From Methylomonas sp. UP202 (GTDB lineage Bacteria > Pseudomonadota > Gammaproteobacteria > Methylococcales > Methylomonadaceae), in the NCBI RefSeq assembly GCF_029910655.1, contig NZ_CP123897.1, forward strand, positions 3,771,547 through 3,835,546: a stretch of 64,000 nt of DNA, given 5' to 3'. Position 1 is the stretch's first letter; the number at the start of each line of letters is the position of its first letter. The notes beneath the pieces were generated by a model. It ran no database searches, was not told the origin of the DNA, and was given only the letters and a program-made list of their open reading frames with translations. Of this stretch, positions 28,654-37,597 are shown in pieces. The translations under genes were made by a program, and so were the position numbers.

Positions 28654-30783
28654 ATGCCAGATCTATCCGCGCTCCCGAATCCCGAACCGTTGATTGCCCA
28701 GGACATCTATATCGCCGGTACCGACGAGGGCAGCGGCAAGTCCTTGATCATGCTGGCCGTGATGGAAATGCTGTCCGGTTTCGCCGGCCACATCGGCTTT
28801 TTCCGGCCTATCATCCAAACCAGTCCGGCCAAGGACGACATGATTCAATTCATCAGCCACCGCTACGCGCTGCCTTGTCCGCCGGAAGCGATGTACGGCT
28901 GCAATGCCGACGAGGCCCGCGAGCTGCTGGCCGCCGAACAATACGACGAACTGCTGAAATTGATTTTGGCCAAGTATCGAGCCTTGAAGGCGCGTTGCGA
29001 ACACATTCTGTGCGTCGGCACCGCGCCGCGCCGCGACAACGCGGCCTTCGCCTTCGAATTCAATCTCGACGTCGCCAACAATTTGGGTTGCTTGCTGATG
29101 CCTGTCATTCAGGGCTCCCATCGTACTCAGGAGCAAATCCTGCATAGTCTGGTCAGCCTGAAACACACGTTGCACGAACACGATTGCGAGTTGTTGGCCA
29201 CCGTCGTCAACGGCGCGTCGCCCGAGCTGACCGACACCTTGCGCCACACCCTCCCCCACGATCCGGAATTTCCGGTTTACATCGTTCCCGGCGATCCGGC
29301 CCTGGAGAAACCCAGCGTCGGCGACATCGCCTGGGCCATCGACGCCAAGGTATTTTCCGGCGAGAACGGCGCGATGGGCCGGGAAGTGTCGCATTACAAG
29401 GTCGCGGCGATGCTGGTACCGGACTTTCTGGATTACGTCGAAGCCGGCGATCTGATCATCACGCCCGGCGACCGCTCCGACATCGTCATGGCCAGCCTGA
29501 TGGCCTACCATTCCAAAAACTACCCGCAAATCGCCGGTTTGCTGCTGACCGGCCACCAGGAGCCGGCGCCACAAGTGCGGAAATTGATCGACGGCCTCGG
29601 CGAAACCCCATTCGCGGTACTCGGCGTCGATTCCGACACCTTCACCACCGCGATGCAAGTCAGTCAGATCGGGCCGCGCTTGCATAGTCAAAACGAACGC
29701 AAAATCGCCAAGGCCCTGGGCTTGGTCGAAGCCAATATCAACATGGTCGGCTTGCGCCTGCGGCTAAGCAGCAAAGTCAGCGGCAAGATCACGCCGCTGA
29801 TGTTCGAATACGATTTGTTGCAACGCGCCAAGGCCAAAAAGCAGCACATCGTGTTGCCGGAAGGTAACGAGGAACGCATTCTACGCGCCGCCGAAATCCT
29901 GCTGCTGCGCGATGTGGTCAAAATCACCCTGCTCGGCAACGAAGCGGAAATCCGCCAAAAAATCCAAAGTCTGTCGCTGAAACTGGACGGCGTCGACATC
30001 ATCGATCCGATGACTTCCGAACTACGCCGGCTCTACGCCGAAACCTATTACGAAGCCCGCAAGCACAAATGCATCGTCTTCGATACCGCTTACGACTTGG
30101 TCGCCGACGTCAGCTATTTCGGTACCTTGATGGTCCACCTCGGCCACGCCGACGGCATGGTATCGGGCGCGGTGCATTCCACCCAGCACACGATCCGCCC
30201 GGCTTTCGAAATCATCAAAACCAAGCCCGGCGCCTCCATCGTCTCCAGCGTGTTCTTCATGTGTCTGGAAGACCGGGTACTGGTTTACGGCGATTGCGCG
30301 GTGATCCCCAACCCCAACGCCCAACAACTGGCCGATATCGCCATCAACGCCGCCGATACCGCGCGATCCTTCAATATCGAACCGCGCGTGGCCATGCTGT
30401 CCTACTCGACCGGCGAATCCGGCAAGGGCGAGGCGGTCGATAAGGTTCGCGAAGCGGTGCGCATCGCCCAATCCTTACGCCCCGATCTGTTGTTGGAAGG
30501 TCCCATGCAATACGACGCGGCGGTCGATGCCAGCGTCGCCAAAACCAAATTGCCGGACAGCCAAGTCGCCGGCAAAGCCACCGTGTTCGTGTTTCCGGAC
30601 CTGAACACCGGCAACAACACCTACAAAGCCGTGCAGCGCTCGTCCGGCGCAATCGCGATCGGCCCGATTCTGCAAGGCTTGAACAAACCGGTCAACGACT
30701 TGAGCCGCGGCTGCACGGTGACCGACATCGTCAATACCGTCGTGATTACCGCGATCCAGGCCCAGCAAGCCGCGCCGGCGTGA
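28654..30783 (+). CDS. pta: Phosphate acetyltransferase
   Basis: 709 residues, close to the length of E. coli Pta. The N-terminal P-loop-like domain has 'GTDEGSGKS', the middle DRTGG-type domain follows, and the C-terminal catalytic PTA domain starts near residue 385 ('KKQHIVLPEGNEERILRAAEI') and contains 'MVSGAVHSTQHTIRPAFEIIKT' and 'SYSTGESGKGE'. It interconverts acetyl-CoA plus phosphate and acetyl phosphate plus CoA. With ackA 680 bases downstream it forms the acetate overflow/phosphoketolase-linked pathway. A DUF2380 gene lies between the two and overlaps the pta stop. Confidence 0.97.
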   Translation: MPDLSALPNPEPLIAQDIYIAGTDEGSGKSLIMLAVMEMLSGFAGHIGFFRPIIQTSPAKDDMIQFISHRYALPCPPEAMYGCNADEARELLAAEQYDELLKLILAKYRALKARCEHILCVGTAPRRDNAAFAFEFNLDVANNLGCLLMPVIQGSHRTQEQILHSLVSLKHTLHEHDCELLATVVNGASPELTDTLRHTLPHDPEFPVYIVPGDPALEKPSVGDIAWAIDAKVFSGENGAMGREVSHYKVAAMLVPDFLDYVEAGDLIITPGDRSDIVMASLMAYHSKNYPQIAGLLLTGHQEPAPQVRKLIDGLGETPFAVLGVDSDTFTTAMQVSQIGPRLHSQNERKIAKALGLVEANINMVGLRLRLSSKVSGKITPLMFEYDLLQRAKAKKQHIVLPEGNEERILRAAEILLLRDVVKITLLGNEAEIRQKIQSLSLKLDGVDIIDPMTSELRRLYAETYYEARKHKCIVFDTAYDLVADVSYFGTLMVHLGHADGMVSGAVHSTQHTIRPAFEIIKTKPGASIVSSVFFMCLEDRVLVYGDCAVIPNPNAQQLADIAINAADTARSFNIEPRVAMLSYSTGESGKGEAVDKVREAVRIAQSLRPDLLLEGPMQYDAAVDASVAKTKLPDSQVAGKATVFVFPDLNTGNNTYKAVQRSSGAIAIGPILQGLNKPVNDLSRGCTVTDIVNTVVITAIQAQQAAPA

Positions 30784-31361
30784 CGCTGCCGATGAATTCC
30801 GCGAGACTAACAATCTGGGCCTGGCTGCTATGGACCGCGCCGCTAACGGCGGAAACCCGCATCGCGATTCTGAACTTCGAGCTCAAGGATATGACGCTGG
30901 CCCCCGGCCTACCGGCCGAAATCCAGCGGACCGCGTCGTTAAAACCGTTGCTGGAACGCGAATTGGCCGGCGCCGGTTATCGCATCGTCGATATACCGGA
31001 CGCCGAACAACGCGGCGCGGACAGCGGCGTCGGATATTTGTTCGATCATGCCGACGCGGCCGCTCAACTCGGCTCGCGCCATGCCGCCGATTACGTGCTG
31101 GTCGGCCGCTTGCATAAACCGTCGTTTTTGTTCGTTTACTTGATGGGCCGCTTGGTGGAGGTCAAGCAGCAAAAAATAGTCGGCAACTACATCACCGAAT
31201 CCAAGGGCGGCGACGCCAAATTGACCGGCAAGGCCGTCGAGGCGCTGGCCGCCAAAATCGATCAAGACCTGGAGCGCCGCTACTCGCCGCCACCGCCCGA
31301 TTCGGCGCGCCGAAGCCAGCCTGACGATGACGAATTCGTGTTCACACCTGGCCGAAAATGA
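30780..31361 (+). CDS. Secreted DUF2380/DUF3280-type protein
   Basis: 193 residues from the GTG that overlaps the pta stop as GTGA; an ATG four codons later (30792) is the alternative and gives the same signal peptide ('LTIWAWLLWTAPLTAE'). The mature part, 'RIAILNFELKDMTL' through 'GYLFDHADAAAQLG' to 'ADYVLVGRLHKPSFLFVYLMGRLVEV', matches a family of uncharacterised exported proteins often found in methylotroph and alphaproteobacterial genomes. Function unknown. It is inserted between pta and ackA and is likely read with them. Confidence 0.8.
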   Translation: MTLPMNSARLTIWAWLLWTAPLTAETRIAILNFELKDMTLAPGLPAEIQRTASLKPLLERELAGAGYRIVDIPDAEQRGADSGVGYLFDHADAAAQLGSRHAADYVLVGRLHKPSFLFVYLMGRLVEVKQQKIVGNYITESKGGDAKLTGKAVEALAAKIDQDLERRYSPPPPDSARRSQPDDDEFVFTPGRK

Positions 31362-31466
31362 AGTGGCCGTGGGAGCGGCCTCAGCCGCGATCGGCGGCGC
31401 TTCACCGGCAAATGACTTTAAACCATCGACCGCCATCCAATCACCGCAAACCACCAATTACTCGCG

Positions 31467-32657
31467 ATGAAAATTCTGGTTCTAAATGCCGGCAGCTCGT
31501 CGGTTAAATACAGCGTCGTCGAAACCGACGACCATTCCGTCTCGATTTCCGGCTTGCTGGAACGCATCGGCAGCGCCGATGCCCGCCATGCCTACCGGAT
31601 CGGCGCCGACAACCGGCAAATCGACGCCGCCATCGCCGACCACGGCCAGGCGCTCGGCCTATTGTTCGAAACGCTGACCGCCAGCGGGGTCGTCAATGGT
31701 CAGCCGCTGGCCGGCATCGGCCACCGGGTGGTACACGGCGGCGAGAAATTCCGCGAACCGGCACTGATCGACGCCGACGTCACCCGGCAAATCGCCGAAA
31801 CCATCCCGCTGGCACCGCTGCACAATCCGGCCAATCTGTCCGGCATCGAAGCAGCGTTGCGGCAGATGGGCGAGATTCCGCAAGTCGCGGTATTCGATAC
31901 CGCCTTCCACCACACGCTGCCCGACTACGCCTTCCGTTATGCCCTGCCCGGCCAGTTGTACAGCGAACACGGCGTGCGCCGCTACGGTTTTCACGGCACC
32001 TCCCATGCTTATGTCGCCAAACAAGCCGCCAAATTGCTGGGTAAGCCGCTGGCCGACACCCACCTGATAACCCTGCACTTGGGTAACGGCGCGAGCGTCG
32101 CGGCCATTGCCGGCGGCGTCAGCGTCGATACCTCGATGGGCATGACGCCGCTGGAAGGCTTGATGATGGGCAGCCGTTGCGGCGACATCGATCCGGCCAT
32201 CGCCTTTTATCTGGCCCGCACGCTGGGCATGGACTTGGACGCGATCGACCAGCTCTACAACAAAGCCAGCGGTTGCCTGGGCGTCTGCGGCGAAAACGAC
32301 ATGCGCGCCATCCACGCCAAGGCCGAGCAAGGCGACGACTCGGCCAGGCTGGCCTTGGCGATGTACGCCTACCGAATCAAGAAATACATCGGCGCGTACT
32401 TTGCGGTGCTGGGCCGGGTGGATGCGCTGGTCTTCACCGGCGGCATCGGCGAAAACGACGCCTGGCTGCGCCAAACTTGCTGTGCCGACCTAACCGGCTT
32501 GGGCATCGCCGTCGATCCCAAGCTCAACGCCGCGCCGGTCAAGCCGACCGCGATCCACCCGGCCGGTACGCCAGTCGCGGTGCTGGTCATCGCCACCAAC
32601 GAGGAATTGGAAATCGCGTTGCAGACTGCGGACTGTCTGGCAAAGCGGGCAACGTAA
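31467..32657 (+). CDS. ackA: Acetate kinase
   Basis: 396 residues, the usual length. 'MKILVLNAGSSSVKY' at the N-terminus is the phosphate-1 motif; 'HRVVHGGEKF', 'FDTAFHHTLP' and 'GTSHAYV' are conserved, with the catalytic His in 'HLGNGASVAAI'. 'FTGGIGENDAW' near residue 325 is the adenosine-binding motif. The enzyme makes acetate and ATP from acetyl phosphate, or the reverse, and pairs with pta just upstream. Confidence 0.98.
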   Translation: MKILVLNAGSSSVKYSVVETDDHSVSISGLLERIGSADARHAYRIGADNRQIDAAIADHGQALGLLFETLTASGVVNGQPLAGIGHRVVHGGEKFREPALIDADVTRQIAETIPLAPLHNPANLSGIEAALRQMGEIPQVAVFDTAFHHTLPDYAFRYALPGQLYSEHGVRRYGFHGTSHAYVAKQAAKLLGKPLADTHLITLHLGNGASVAAIAGGVSVDTSMGMTPLEGLMMGSRCGDIDPAIAFYLARTLGMDLDAIDQLYNKASGCLGVCGENDMRAIHAKAEQGDDSARLALAMYAYRIKKYIGAYFAVLGRVDALVFTGGIGENDAWLRQTCCADLTGLGIAVDPKLNAAPVKPTAIHPAGTPVAVLVIATNEELEIALQTADCLAKRAT

Positions 32658-32777
32658 AGGGCGATAGTCCGGCAGCCTTTTCGCCTGCCGCGTTCCGTCA
32701 CTGGAAAGACCGTGAATTTGACTCGGGCTACCGAATACCGCCGACGCTTTGCGGCCCCCGGTTCCACGCTTAAACCG

Positions 32778-33785
32778 CTAACCGGATTGCGGATCGGCCG
32801 CCCCCTCCAAATCGTCCAGCGGGGAGACGACGCCTTGCCCGCCCTGATGCAGCACATGGGTGTAAATCATCGTGGTTTCCAAATCGTTATGCCCCAACAA
32901 CGCTTGAATCGTGCGAATGTCCGTGCCGCGTTGCAGCAAATGCGTGGCGAAGCTGTGGCGGAAAGTGTGCGCGGATACCCGCTTGGCGATACCGACTTGC
33001 CGCACCGCCACCCGAATCGCCTTATTGATGAGCGACTGATCGTAATGATGCCGCCGTGTCGCAGCGGATAAAGGATCGGCCGACAACGAACGCGCCGGAA
33101 ACACGTATTGCCAACCCCATTCGCGCTCGGCATTCGGGTATTTTTTCGCCAACGCATAAGGCAGATAAACCGCCCCGTAACCGTCGGCTAAATCCTGATC
33201 GTGAACCGCCTTGACCTTGTCGAGATGGTTCAGCAACAACGGTGCCAGCGAGGCGGCAAACGTCGTCACCCTATCCTTGTCGCCCTTACCGGAACGCACG
33301 GTAATTTGCTTGTAGGCAAAATCGATGTCCTGAACCCGGAGACGAACGGCTTCGCTAATTCTCAAACCGCTGCCGTACAACAGCTTGACCACCAGTTGCG
33401 GTAAGCCCTCCAGCCGCGCCAAGACTTGCTTCACTTCGTCCACCGACAACACGACCGGAACATGGCGATGCGTTTTGGAGCGGATCGCGTCTATACGCTT
33501 GGTCAAGGGCTTATTCAGGACATGCTTATACAAAAACACCAAGGCATTCATCGCTTGGTTTTGCGTTGCCGGCGCGACCTTACGCTGAGTCGCCAAGTGA
33601 GATAAAAAAACTTCTATCTTGGCCTCGCTGTCATCGAACAAAGCCTGCCGTTCCGTCACCCGGTGAAACTTGACGAACTGCTCGATCCAATCGCAGTAAC
33701 TACGTTCGGTATGCAAGGAATAATGTTTCAACCGCATCACGCGACGCACATCGTCCAATAAGTTTGGCGAGTTGGTGCTTGACAT
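32778..33785 (-). CDS. intI: Integron integrase (IntI)
   Basis: 335 residues from the ATG at 33785, preceded by AGGTAGG; an earlier ATG at 33818 is less likely. A tyrosine recombinase with the R-H-R-Y residues in 'GSGLRISEA', '[17 protein letters not shown]' and 'MIYTHVL'. The extra segment between motifs ('[20 protein letters not shown]...RRHHYDQS') is the patch that separates IntI from other tyrosine recombinases. It recombines attI with attC sites to insert and excise gene cassettes. It points away from the cassettes, which begin just past its start codon, as in typical integrons. The reading frame is intact. Confidence 0.95.
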   Translation of the reverse strand: MSSTNSPNLLDDVRRVMRLKHYSLHTERSYCDWIEQFVKFHRVTERQALFDDSEAKIEVFLSHLATQRKVAPATQNQAMNALVFLYKHVLNKPLTKRIDAIRSKTHRHVPVVLSVDEVKQVLARLEGLPQLVVKLLYGSGLRISEAVRLRVQDIDFAYKQITVRSGKGDKDRVTTFAASLAPLLLNHLDKVKAVHDQDLADGYGAVYLPYALAKKYPNAEREWGWQYVFPARSLSADPLSAATRRHHYDQSLINKAIRVAVRQVGIAKRVSAHTFRHSFATHLLQRGTDIRTIQALLGHNDLETTMIYTHVLHQGGQGVVSPLDDLEGAADPQSG

Positions 33786-33820
33786 AAAACACCTACCTGA
33801 TAAAGTCAGTTGCAACATAA

Positions 33821-33969
33821 TACGCAGGCAAGATTGCCTGATTTCCAGGCTAATAGCAAGTTATCGAGGCAAACATGCCCACTTTTCCGGATACGCAGGC
33901 AAAAGTGCCTGAAAAGGCGGTTAATATCAACTTATACGGGCAGATTTGCCTGATAATCAATAGTTAAAT
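33821..33969. other. attI region with four iterated palindromes
   Basis: Lies between intI and the first cassette. It holds two copies of a 71-bp arrangement, each with two palindromes. Full copies CAGGCA-N4-TGCCTG are at 33825-33840 and 33896-33911; weaker copies (GGCA-N4-TGCC core) are near 33868-33879 and 33938-33948. The cassette junction is taken as GTTAAAT at 33963-33969, a perfect GTTRRRY site whose complement ATTTAAC appears as R'' of the first attC. Confidence 0.7.
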
Positions 33970-34265
33970 GCGGGGCCAATCTCGAAAGGCTTGGAAAGCA
34001 ATTAATTTATCGTAAAGAAATAGCAAATAATGGCTGAAGAAATCATGAAAATATGTTATTACCTGGAGGGAAAAACCTTGCAGGTTAACATGCGTTCAAC
34101 CAGACAAGGTTTTTCCCTCCAGGTTAAGCCATGATTTTCAGCGTCATTCGTGTTTCTTTGCTTGAATCAAAATTATTGTTTGGAAATGTCATCAAGGCAT
34201 TTAACCAGTCGTTAAACCTGACCAAAACTCCGCTTCGCTCCGTTTTGGCAGGTTAACTCTATTCG
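33964..34265. other. ORF-less first integron cassette with a long hairpin
   Basis: About 300 bp between the attI junction and the next cassette boundary at 34265. No plausible ORF. It carries a perfect 20-bp inverted repeat (34061-34080 and 34105-34124, 24-base loop) whose flanks also pair with small bulges, so the hairpin may reach from about 34031 to 34151. It ends with an attC. Confidence 0.65.
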
Positions 34266-34271
34266 TTATGG
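34199..34271 (+). other. attC site of the first cassette
   Basis: R'' ATTTAAC at 34199-34205 is the exact complement of the cassette start GTTAAAT at 33963. The arms 34211-34228 and 34241-34256 pair with unpaired extra bases on one side, as attC sites require, around a small loop. R' is GTTATGG at 34265-34271. Confidence 0.75.
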
Positions 34272-34284
34272 CTCAATAAAAAAT

Positions 34285-34734
34285 ATGCGTAAATTACACC
34301 TAATCGCCTTATTTACCCTTTCGCCCGTGGTATTGGGGGAAAATATAAAGAATTTCAGTACGCCAGAGCAAGCCATTCAATTTCTTGAGGAAGCGTACCG
34401 AAGAAAGAGCATTGATGACGCCGTCTCAGCAAAAGATTTTTTCGAAGAAGGCCGCCTCATGTTACAGAATATAAATCCGGAATTTTCAAAAGATGGAGGG
34501 CTAGTCAAGCAGGCTGCAGAAACGCTTGAATTAGCCTATCGGAAAGAAATGGAAACGAAGGGGTTCCCCGATTTAGAAGGCCTTAAATGTTCTTTCCCTG
34601 CCAAAGAAACACTGGAAACCGATCTTGTGAAAGTCACAGAAGTGTGCATTTTTCCGGACGGACGGAACTCACGTCAGAATATACTCGTTAAGAAAGGAAA
34701 TAATGGATGGCGTGTCCTAAATGTCACCGACTAA
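34285..34734 (+). CDS. Cassette-encoded small secreted protein, unknown
   Basis: 149 residues. A short signal peptide 'MRKLHLIALFTLSPVVLG' is followed by a mostly helical acidic and basic mature part of about 130 residues with two Cys ('LKCSFP' and 'VTEVCIFP') that could form a disulfide. I recognise no family. The gene fills its cassette: it starts 20 bases after the boundary at 34265 and its stop is directly before the attC R''. Lower GC than the chromosome outside the integron, as expected for a mobile cassette. Confidence 0.75.
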   Translation: MRKLHLIALFTLSPVVLGENIKNFSTPEQAIQFLEEAYRRKSIDDAVSAKDFFEEGRLMLQNINPEFSKDGGLVKQAAETLELAYRKEMETKGFPDLEGLKCSFPAKETLETDLVKVTEVCIFPDGRNSRQNILVKKGNNGWRVLNVTD

Positions 34735-34735
34735 A

Positions 34736-34807
34736 CCATAACGATTGCGTCAACGTGACCGGTTTTCCGCTAGCGCTCCAAACCGGCTCGTTACGCTGGC
34801 GTTAGGC
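34736..34807 (+). other. attC site of the second cassette
   Basis: R'' CCATAAC (34736-34742) exactly complements the cassette start GTTATGG at 34265-34271. Inner arms 'accggtttt' and 'aaaccggct' pair around 'ccgctagcgctcc'. R' GTTAGGC at 34801-34807 fits GTTRRRY. Confidence 0.85.
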
Positions 34808-34817
34808 CGAACAACAC

Positions 34818-35204
34818 ATGAGCCTCTTCCCCGAAACCGATGATCCCGAAGTCGTCCTCGCTGCCGCGCTCGAACGAGCGATCGAGAGCCATCGTGCGGG
34901 TGCTTTCGACCAGATCGGCGCCGAGTACGATGTTATTGAGTGCGAGGTGCTGCCCTTCTGGCACGTGGCTAAGTAGAACCTAGCCCTTGGGTTTCGCTTC
35001 TGGGACGACTGGATCGATGCGAGCAATCACCGGTGGCAATATCATCCCGGCATTTCGGAGGCCGACTGGCCTCTCCACGCAGCCGTGGTCGTAGCGGCCC
35101 TTCGGTCTCACTCGCTCCCAACTGACCCCTTCATTCTCCAGGCATTCACTCCGCCTCCTCCATCGTGGCTTCGGCGCTGGCTAAACCGTGTTCAGGGCCT
35201 CTGA
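34818..35204 (+). pseudogene. Cassette gene interrupted by an in-frame TAG
   Basis: An ATG 10 bases past the cassette boundary opens a frame 'MSLFPETDDPEVVLAAALER...' of 52 codons, closed by TAG at 34974-34976. The same frame continues without another stop for 75 codons ('NLALGFRFWDDWIDASNHRW...' to 'WLNRVQGL') and ends with TGA at 35202-35204, shortly before the attC. The two parts have matching protein-like composition and together fill the cassette. I read it as one gene of about 128 codons broken by a single stop. I do not recognise the family. Amber readthrough is an alternative but nothing supports it. Confidence 0.65.
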
Positions 35205-35221
35205 TCCCACGGCGCAGCCTG

Positions 35222-35286
35222 GCCTAAGCAGCGGGGCCGACGGTCCAGCGGAGGCAACCGTAATGAGGTCACCCACAGCGTTCGGC
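35222..35286 (+). other. attC site of the third cassette
   Basis: R'' GCCTAAG (35222-35228) complements the cassette start GTTAGGC with one mismatch. R' is GTTCGGC at 35280-35286. The group II intron's 3' end abuts it at 35288. Confidence 0.7.
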
Positions 35287-35287
35287 C

Positions 35288-37176
35288 TAATCGGGTAAGG
35301 GCGAGTATCTCTCCCGCCCTCCCCACACCACCTAGCATGCGGGTCCGCTACTCAAGCGGTTGAAACAGGGTAATGAAAACGTACCCACTGGTCTTTGATC
35401 GACACCAAGCCCTGCGCTTTTAACCACTCGTTGTTCATCGCCATTTGCGTGATCGGTGTCCGCGACATGGCGTAAGGCCCTTTCGAGCTGACGCCGGTTT
35501 TAATCGCTTCCTTTAAGCTGACGCCCAGACTGACCAGATGGCTAATCTTGGTGCGCGGCCACCGCCACTGTTTGATCGCCAAGGATGGCGTGAATGCAGA
35601 TATTGCAGGAGCATATATCTGTCCAGTAGCAGCAGTGCATGCGCCGCCTTAGCCATTCGTCCAGCTCTGGGACTGGCCGGTAATATTCCGATAACGCAAA
35701 GTAGTTCATCCAACCCACGATATAGCGGCGCAGTTCGCGGTAGCGGTAAGCCAGGCTGACTCCCCACGAGCGTCCCGTGAGTTGTTTGATGCGACGTTTA
35801 AAGCGGTGTAGCGCCTTGTCGCTCCAGACGATTTTGTTGCATCGGAAGCAAAACCCGAGAAACTCCAGTTCGTTGCTGGTACAGATACGGCTTTTGTTGA
35901 GATTGACGTGTAGTTTCAACCGCTGCTCCAGAAACCGGGTGATGTTGGCCTGCACTCGTTGTGCCGCCCGTAGGCTGCGCACACAGATGACGAAGTCGTC
36001 GGCGTATCGGACAAACCGATGGCCGCACTGGTGCAGGTAGACGTCCAACTCGTGCAACACGATATTAGCCAGCAACGGCGATAGCGGACCGCCTTGGGGA
36101 ACGCCCTTAGTGGTCGCTTGCCATTGGCCGTTTTCGATAACGCCGGCGCGCAAATAACGGCCGATCAGTTGCAGCACCCGCTTGTCGCTAATGCGTTTAC
36201 TGAGAAGTCGCATCAACACGTCGTGATTGACGTTGTCGAAGAAGGCGGCCAAATCGATGTCCACCACCATCCGGTATTTCGCCCGGATATAGTCGCGCAC
36301 TTGCCGGATGGCTTGGTGGGCGTTACGTCCGGGGCGAAACCCGTAGCTGTTGTGGCTGAACTCGCGTTCGAAGTGCGGCGCGAGTTGTTGCGCTATGGCT
36401 TGCTGGATGACACGGTCGGTGATTGTGGGAATGCCCAGCGGCCGTTTATCGCCGTTGGGTTTGGGTATCCACACCCGCCGAACTGCTTGCGGTTGGTAGT
36501 CGCCGCTCATCAGTTGGGTCTTGATGGTCGGCCAGTGTTGTTGCGCCCAGGCGGGAAAATCCGCCACGGCAATCGCATCAACCCCAGCCGCGCCCTTGTT
36601 CGCCTTTACGCGCTTCCAGGCACGTTGCAGGTTGTCGCGGGCGACGATGGTTTCCAGTAGTGGTTGTTCCAAGGCGTGCACGGTTGTCATACGCCGGTAG
36701 TCACTTCCCGCAGGTCGCGGGCTCCGTCAATACCGAGTCTGACAAGGCGCTGCCTTGTCCTGTTTCTTTGGTCCTTCGCGCTGAGGGCATTCCCGCCGCC
36801 AAAGTTACTATGACCGCTGCTGACTTCTGAAACGTCACGCCTCACATTGCTACGATGCGCGCTGCCCTTCACGAGCCGCCGGCGTTTCAGATCTCCCCAG
36901 ATAAGAACATGAACTGTCACGACACAACCGCCGGATTTACTGTATAGCGCGAATTCATGGCCTTCGTTGTCATGTGCCAACTTGACCCTGCTACTCAGCC
37001 TTATATCCGATTTCTGTTCGTCGGCTCGTCGTTTTGCACTTAGGCTTCCTTCAGACAATCCCTCACGGTCTTGCCTTTGCCATCGGCTAGTCGTTATGAT
37101 CGCTAACATGATTAACGTTGAATTCTCCGACAGGGGACTTGCACCCCATAAGTTCATGCCCATGCTGGGCGTACAC
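35288..37176 (-). mobile_element. Group II intron inserted at an attC, minus strand
   Basis: Its 5' end, read on the minus strand, is GTGTACGCCCAGCATGGGCA (37176 downwards) followed by 'GGGTGCAAGTCCC', the usual start of bacterial group II introns. Its 3' end holds the catalytic domain V/VI region ('GGTGGTGTGGGGAGG...TTACCCGATTA', 35288 to about 35345). Between them lies a reverse-transcriptase gene. The intron is opposite to the cassettes and the attC hairpin 37180-37238 is directly at its 5' exon, the arrangement of class IIC-attC introns; the class is inferred from that position. The 36691-37176 stretch is ribozyme sequence without a gene. Confidence 0.85.
35352..36690 (-). pseudogene. Group II intron reverse transcriptase/maturase, frameshifted near the C-terminus
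   Basis: From 36690 the RT frame runs 'RAWKRVKANKGAAGVD' (RT0/1), 'RRVWIPKPNGDKRPLGIPT', 'DIDLAAFFDNVNHD', 'GVPQGGPLSPLLANIVL' and 'FVRYADDFVI' with the catalytic YADD, so the polymerase domain is intact. After 'RRRMHCCYW' the frame leaves the family sequence. The expected continuation 'KQWRWPRTKISHLVSLG...' to 'WVRFHYPVSTA' is found in another frame at 35352-35582. Comparison with the remnant copy at 38.8 kb shows a 49-bp insertion at 35574-35622, which shifts the frame and replaces the last 75 residues or so of the maturase/thumb region. RNA-splicing function is probably impaired. Confidence 0.85.
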
Positions 37177-37179
37177 AAA

Positions 37180-37238
37180 ACGCTCAAGCCGACCCGCTTC
37201 CGCTACGCTTCAGCGGTCGGCTTAGCTTTACGTTAGCT
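37180..37238 (+). other. attC hairpin beside the group II intron
   Basis: Arms AAGCCGACCCGCT (37186-37198) and AGCGGTCGGCTT (37212-37223) pair with a single extra C on the left arm, an attC-like extrahelical base. R' is GTTAGCT at 37232-37238. The R'' side appears to be interrupted by the intron. Confidence 0.65.
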
Positions 37239-37267
37239 TCAATAATCAAACAAATTTGGGGAAATTT

Positions 37268-37597
37268 ATGGATTTGGTTCTTGATATACCTGTTTACTAC
37301 AAAGAGCAATTTTTAGAATATGTGAATAATAACTCATCTCTAAAAGTAGAATGTCATATTCAAAGTAGAAGTGGTGGACTAAACATTGCGACCCCAGAAT
37401 TAATAGCTGTGGTTTCAACAACCGTAACAGCGATCGAGCTTGCGAGGTTACTTGTTACTTGGCTCCGAGGTGTCAGTGAAGACAAGGTGATAATAAAAAC
37501 AAAGACAATTGAAGCCGACATTACAATCAAGAAAGGGATTAGCGAAGAAGAAGCTGCCAAGTTAATTACCAAGCTTGCAGACATAGATGAAGATTAG
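37268..37597 (+). CDS. Small cassette-encoded protein, possible EACC1-like
   Basis: 109 residues from the ATG at 37268 with GGGGAAA just upstream. It has an N-terminal beta/alpha part, a hydrophobic helix 'PELIAVVSTTVTAIELARLL' at about residues 41-60 ending in 'VTWLRG', and a C-terminal 'KVIIKTKTIEADITIKKG' strand pair plus helix. This pattern resembles the effector-associated constant component 1 (EACC1) family of conflict systems; the match is by pattern only and tentative. It overlaps the next gene by 11 bases, so the two are coupled. Markedly AT-rich compared with the chromosome, and the pair shares one integron cassette. Confidence 0.65.
   Translation: MDLVLDIPVYYKEQFLEYVNNNSSLKVECHIQSRSGGLNIATPELIAVVSTTVTAIELARLLVTWLRGVSEDKVIIKTKTIEADITIKKGISEEEAAKLITKLADIDED

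Noticed and set aside
33786..33970. LexA box for intI control
   Set aside because: No CTGT-N8-ACAG pattern; the palindromes seen there are of a different kind.
34061..34130. The 20-bp hairpin as another attC
   Set aside because: A GTTAAGC is at one end but there is no matching RYYYAAC at the other, and the arms are perfect, without the extra unpaired bases of attC sites.
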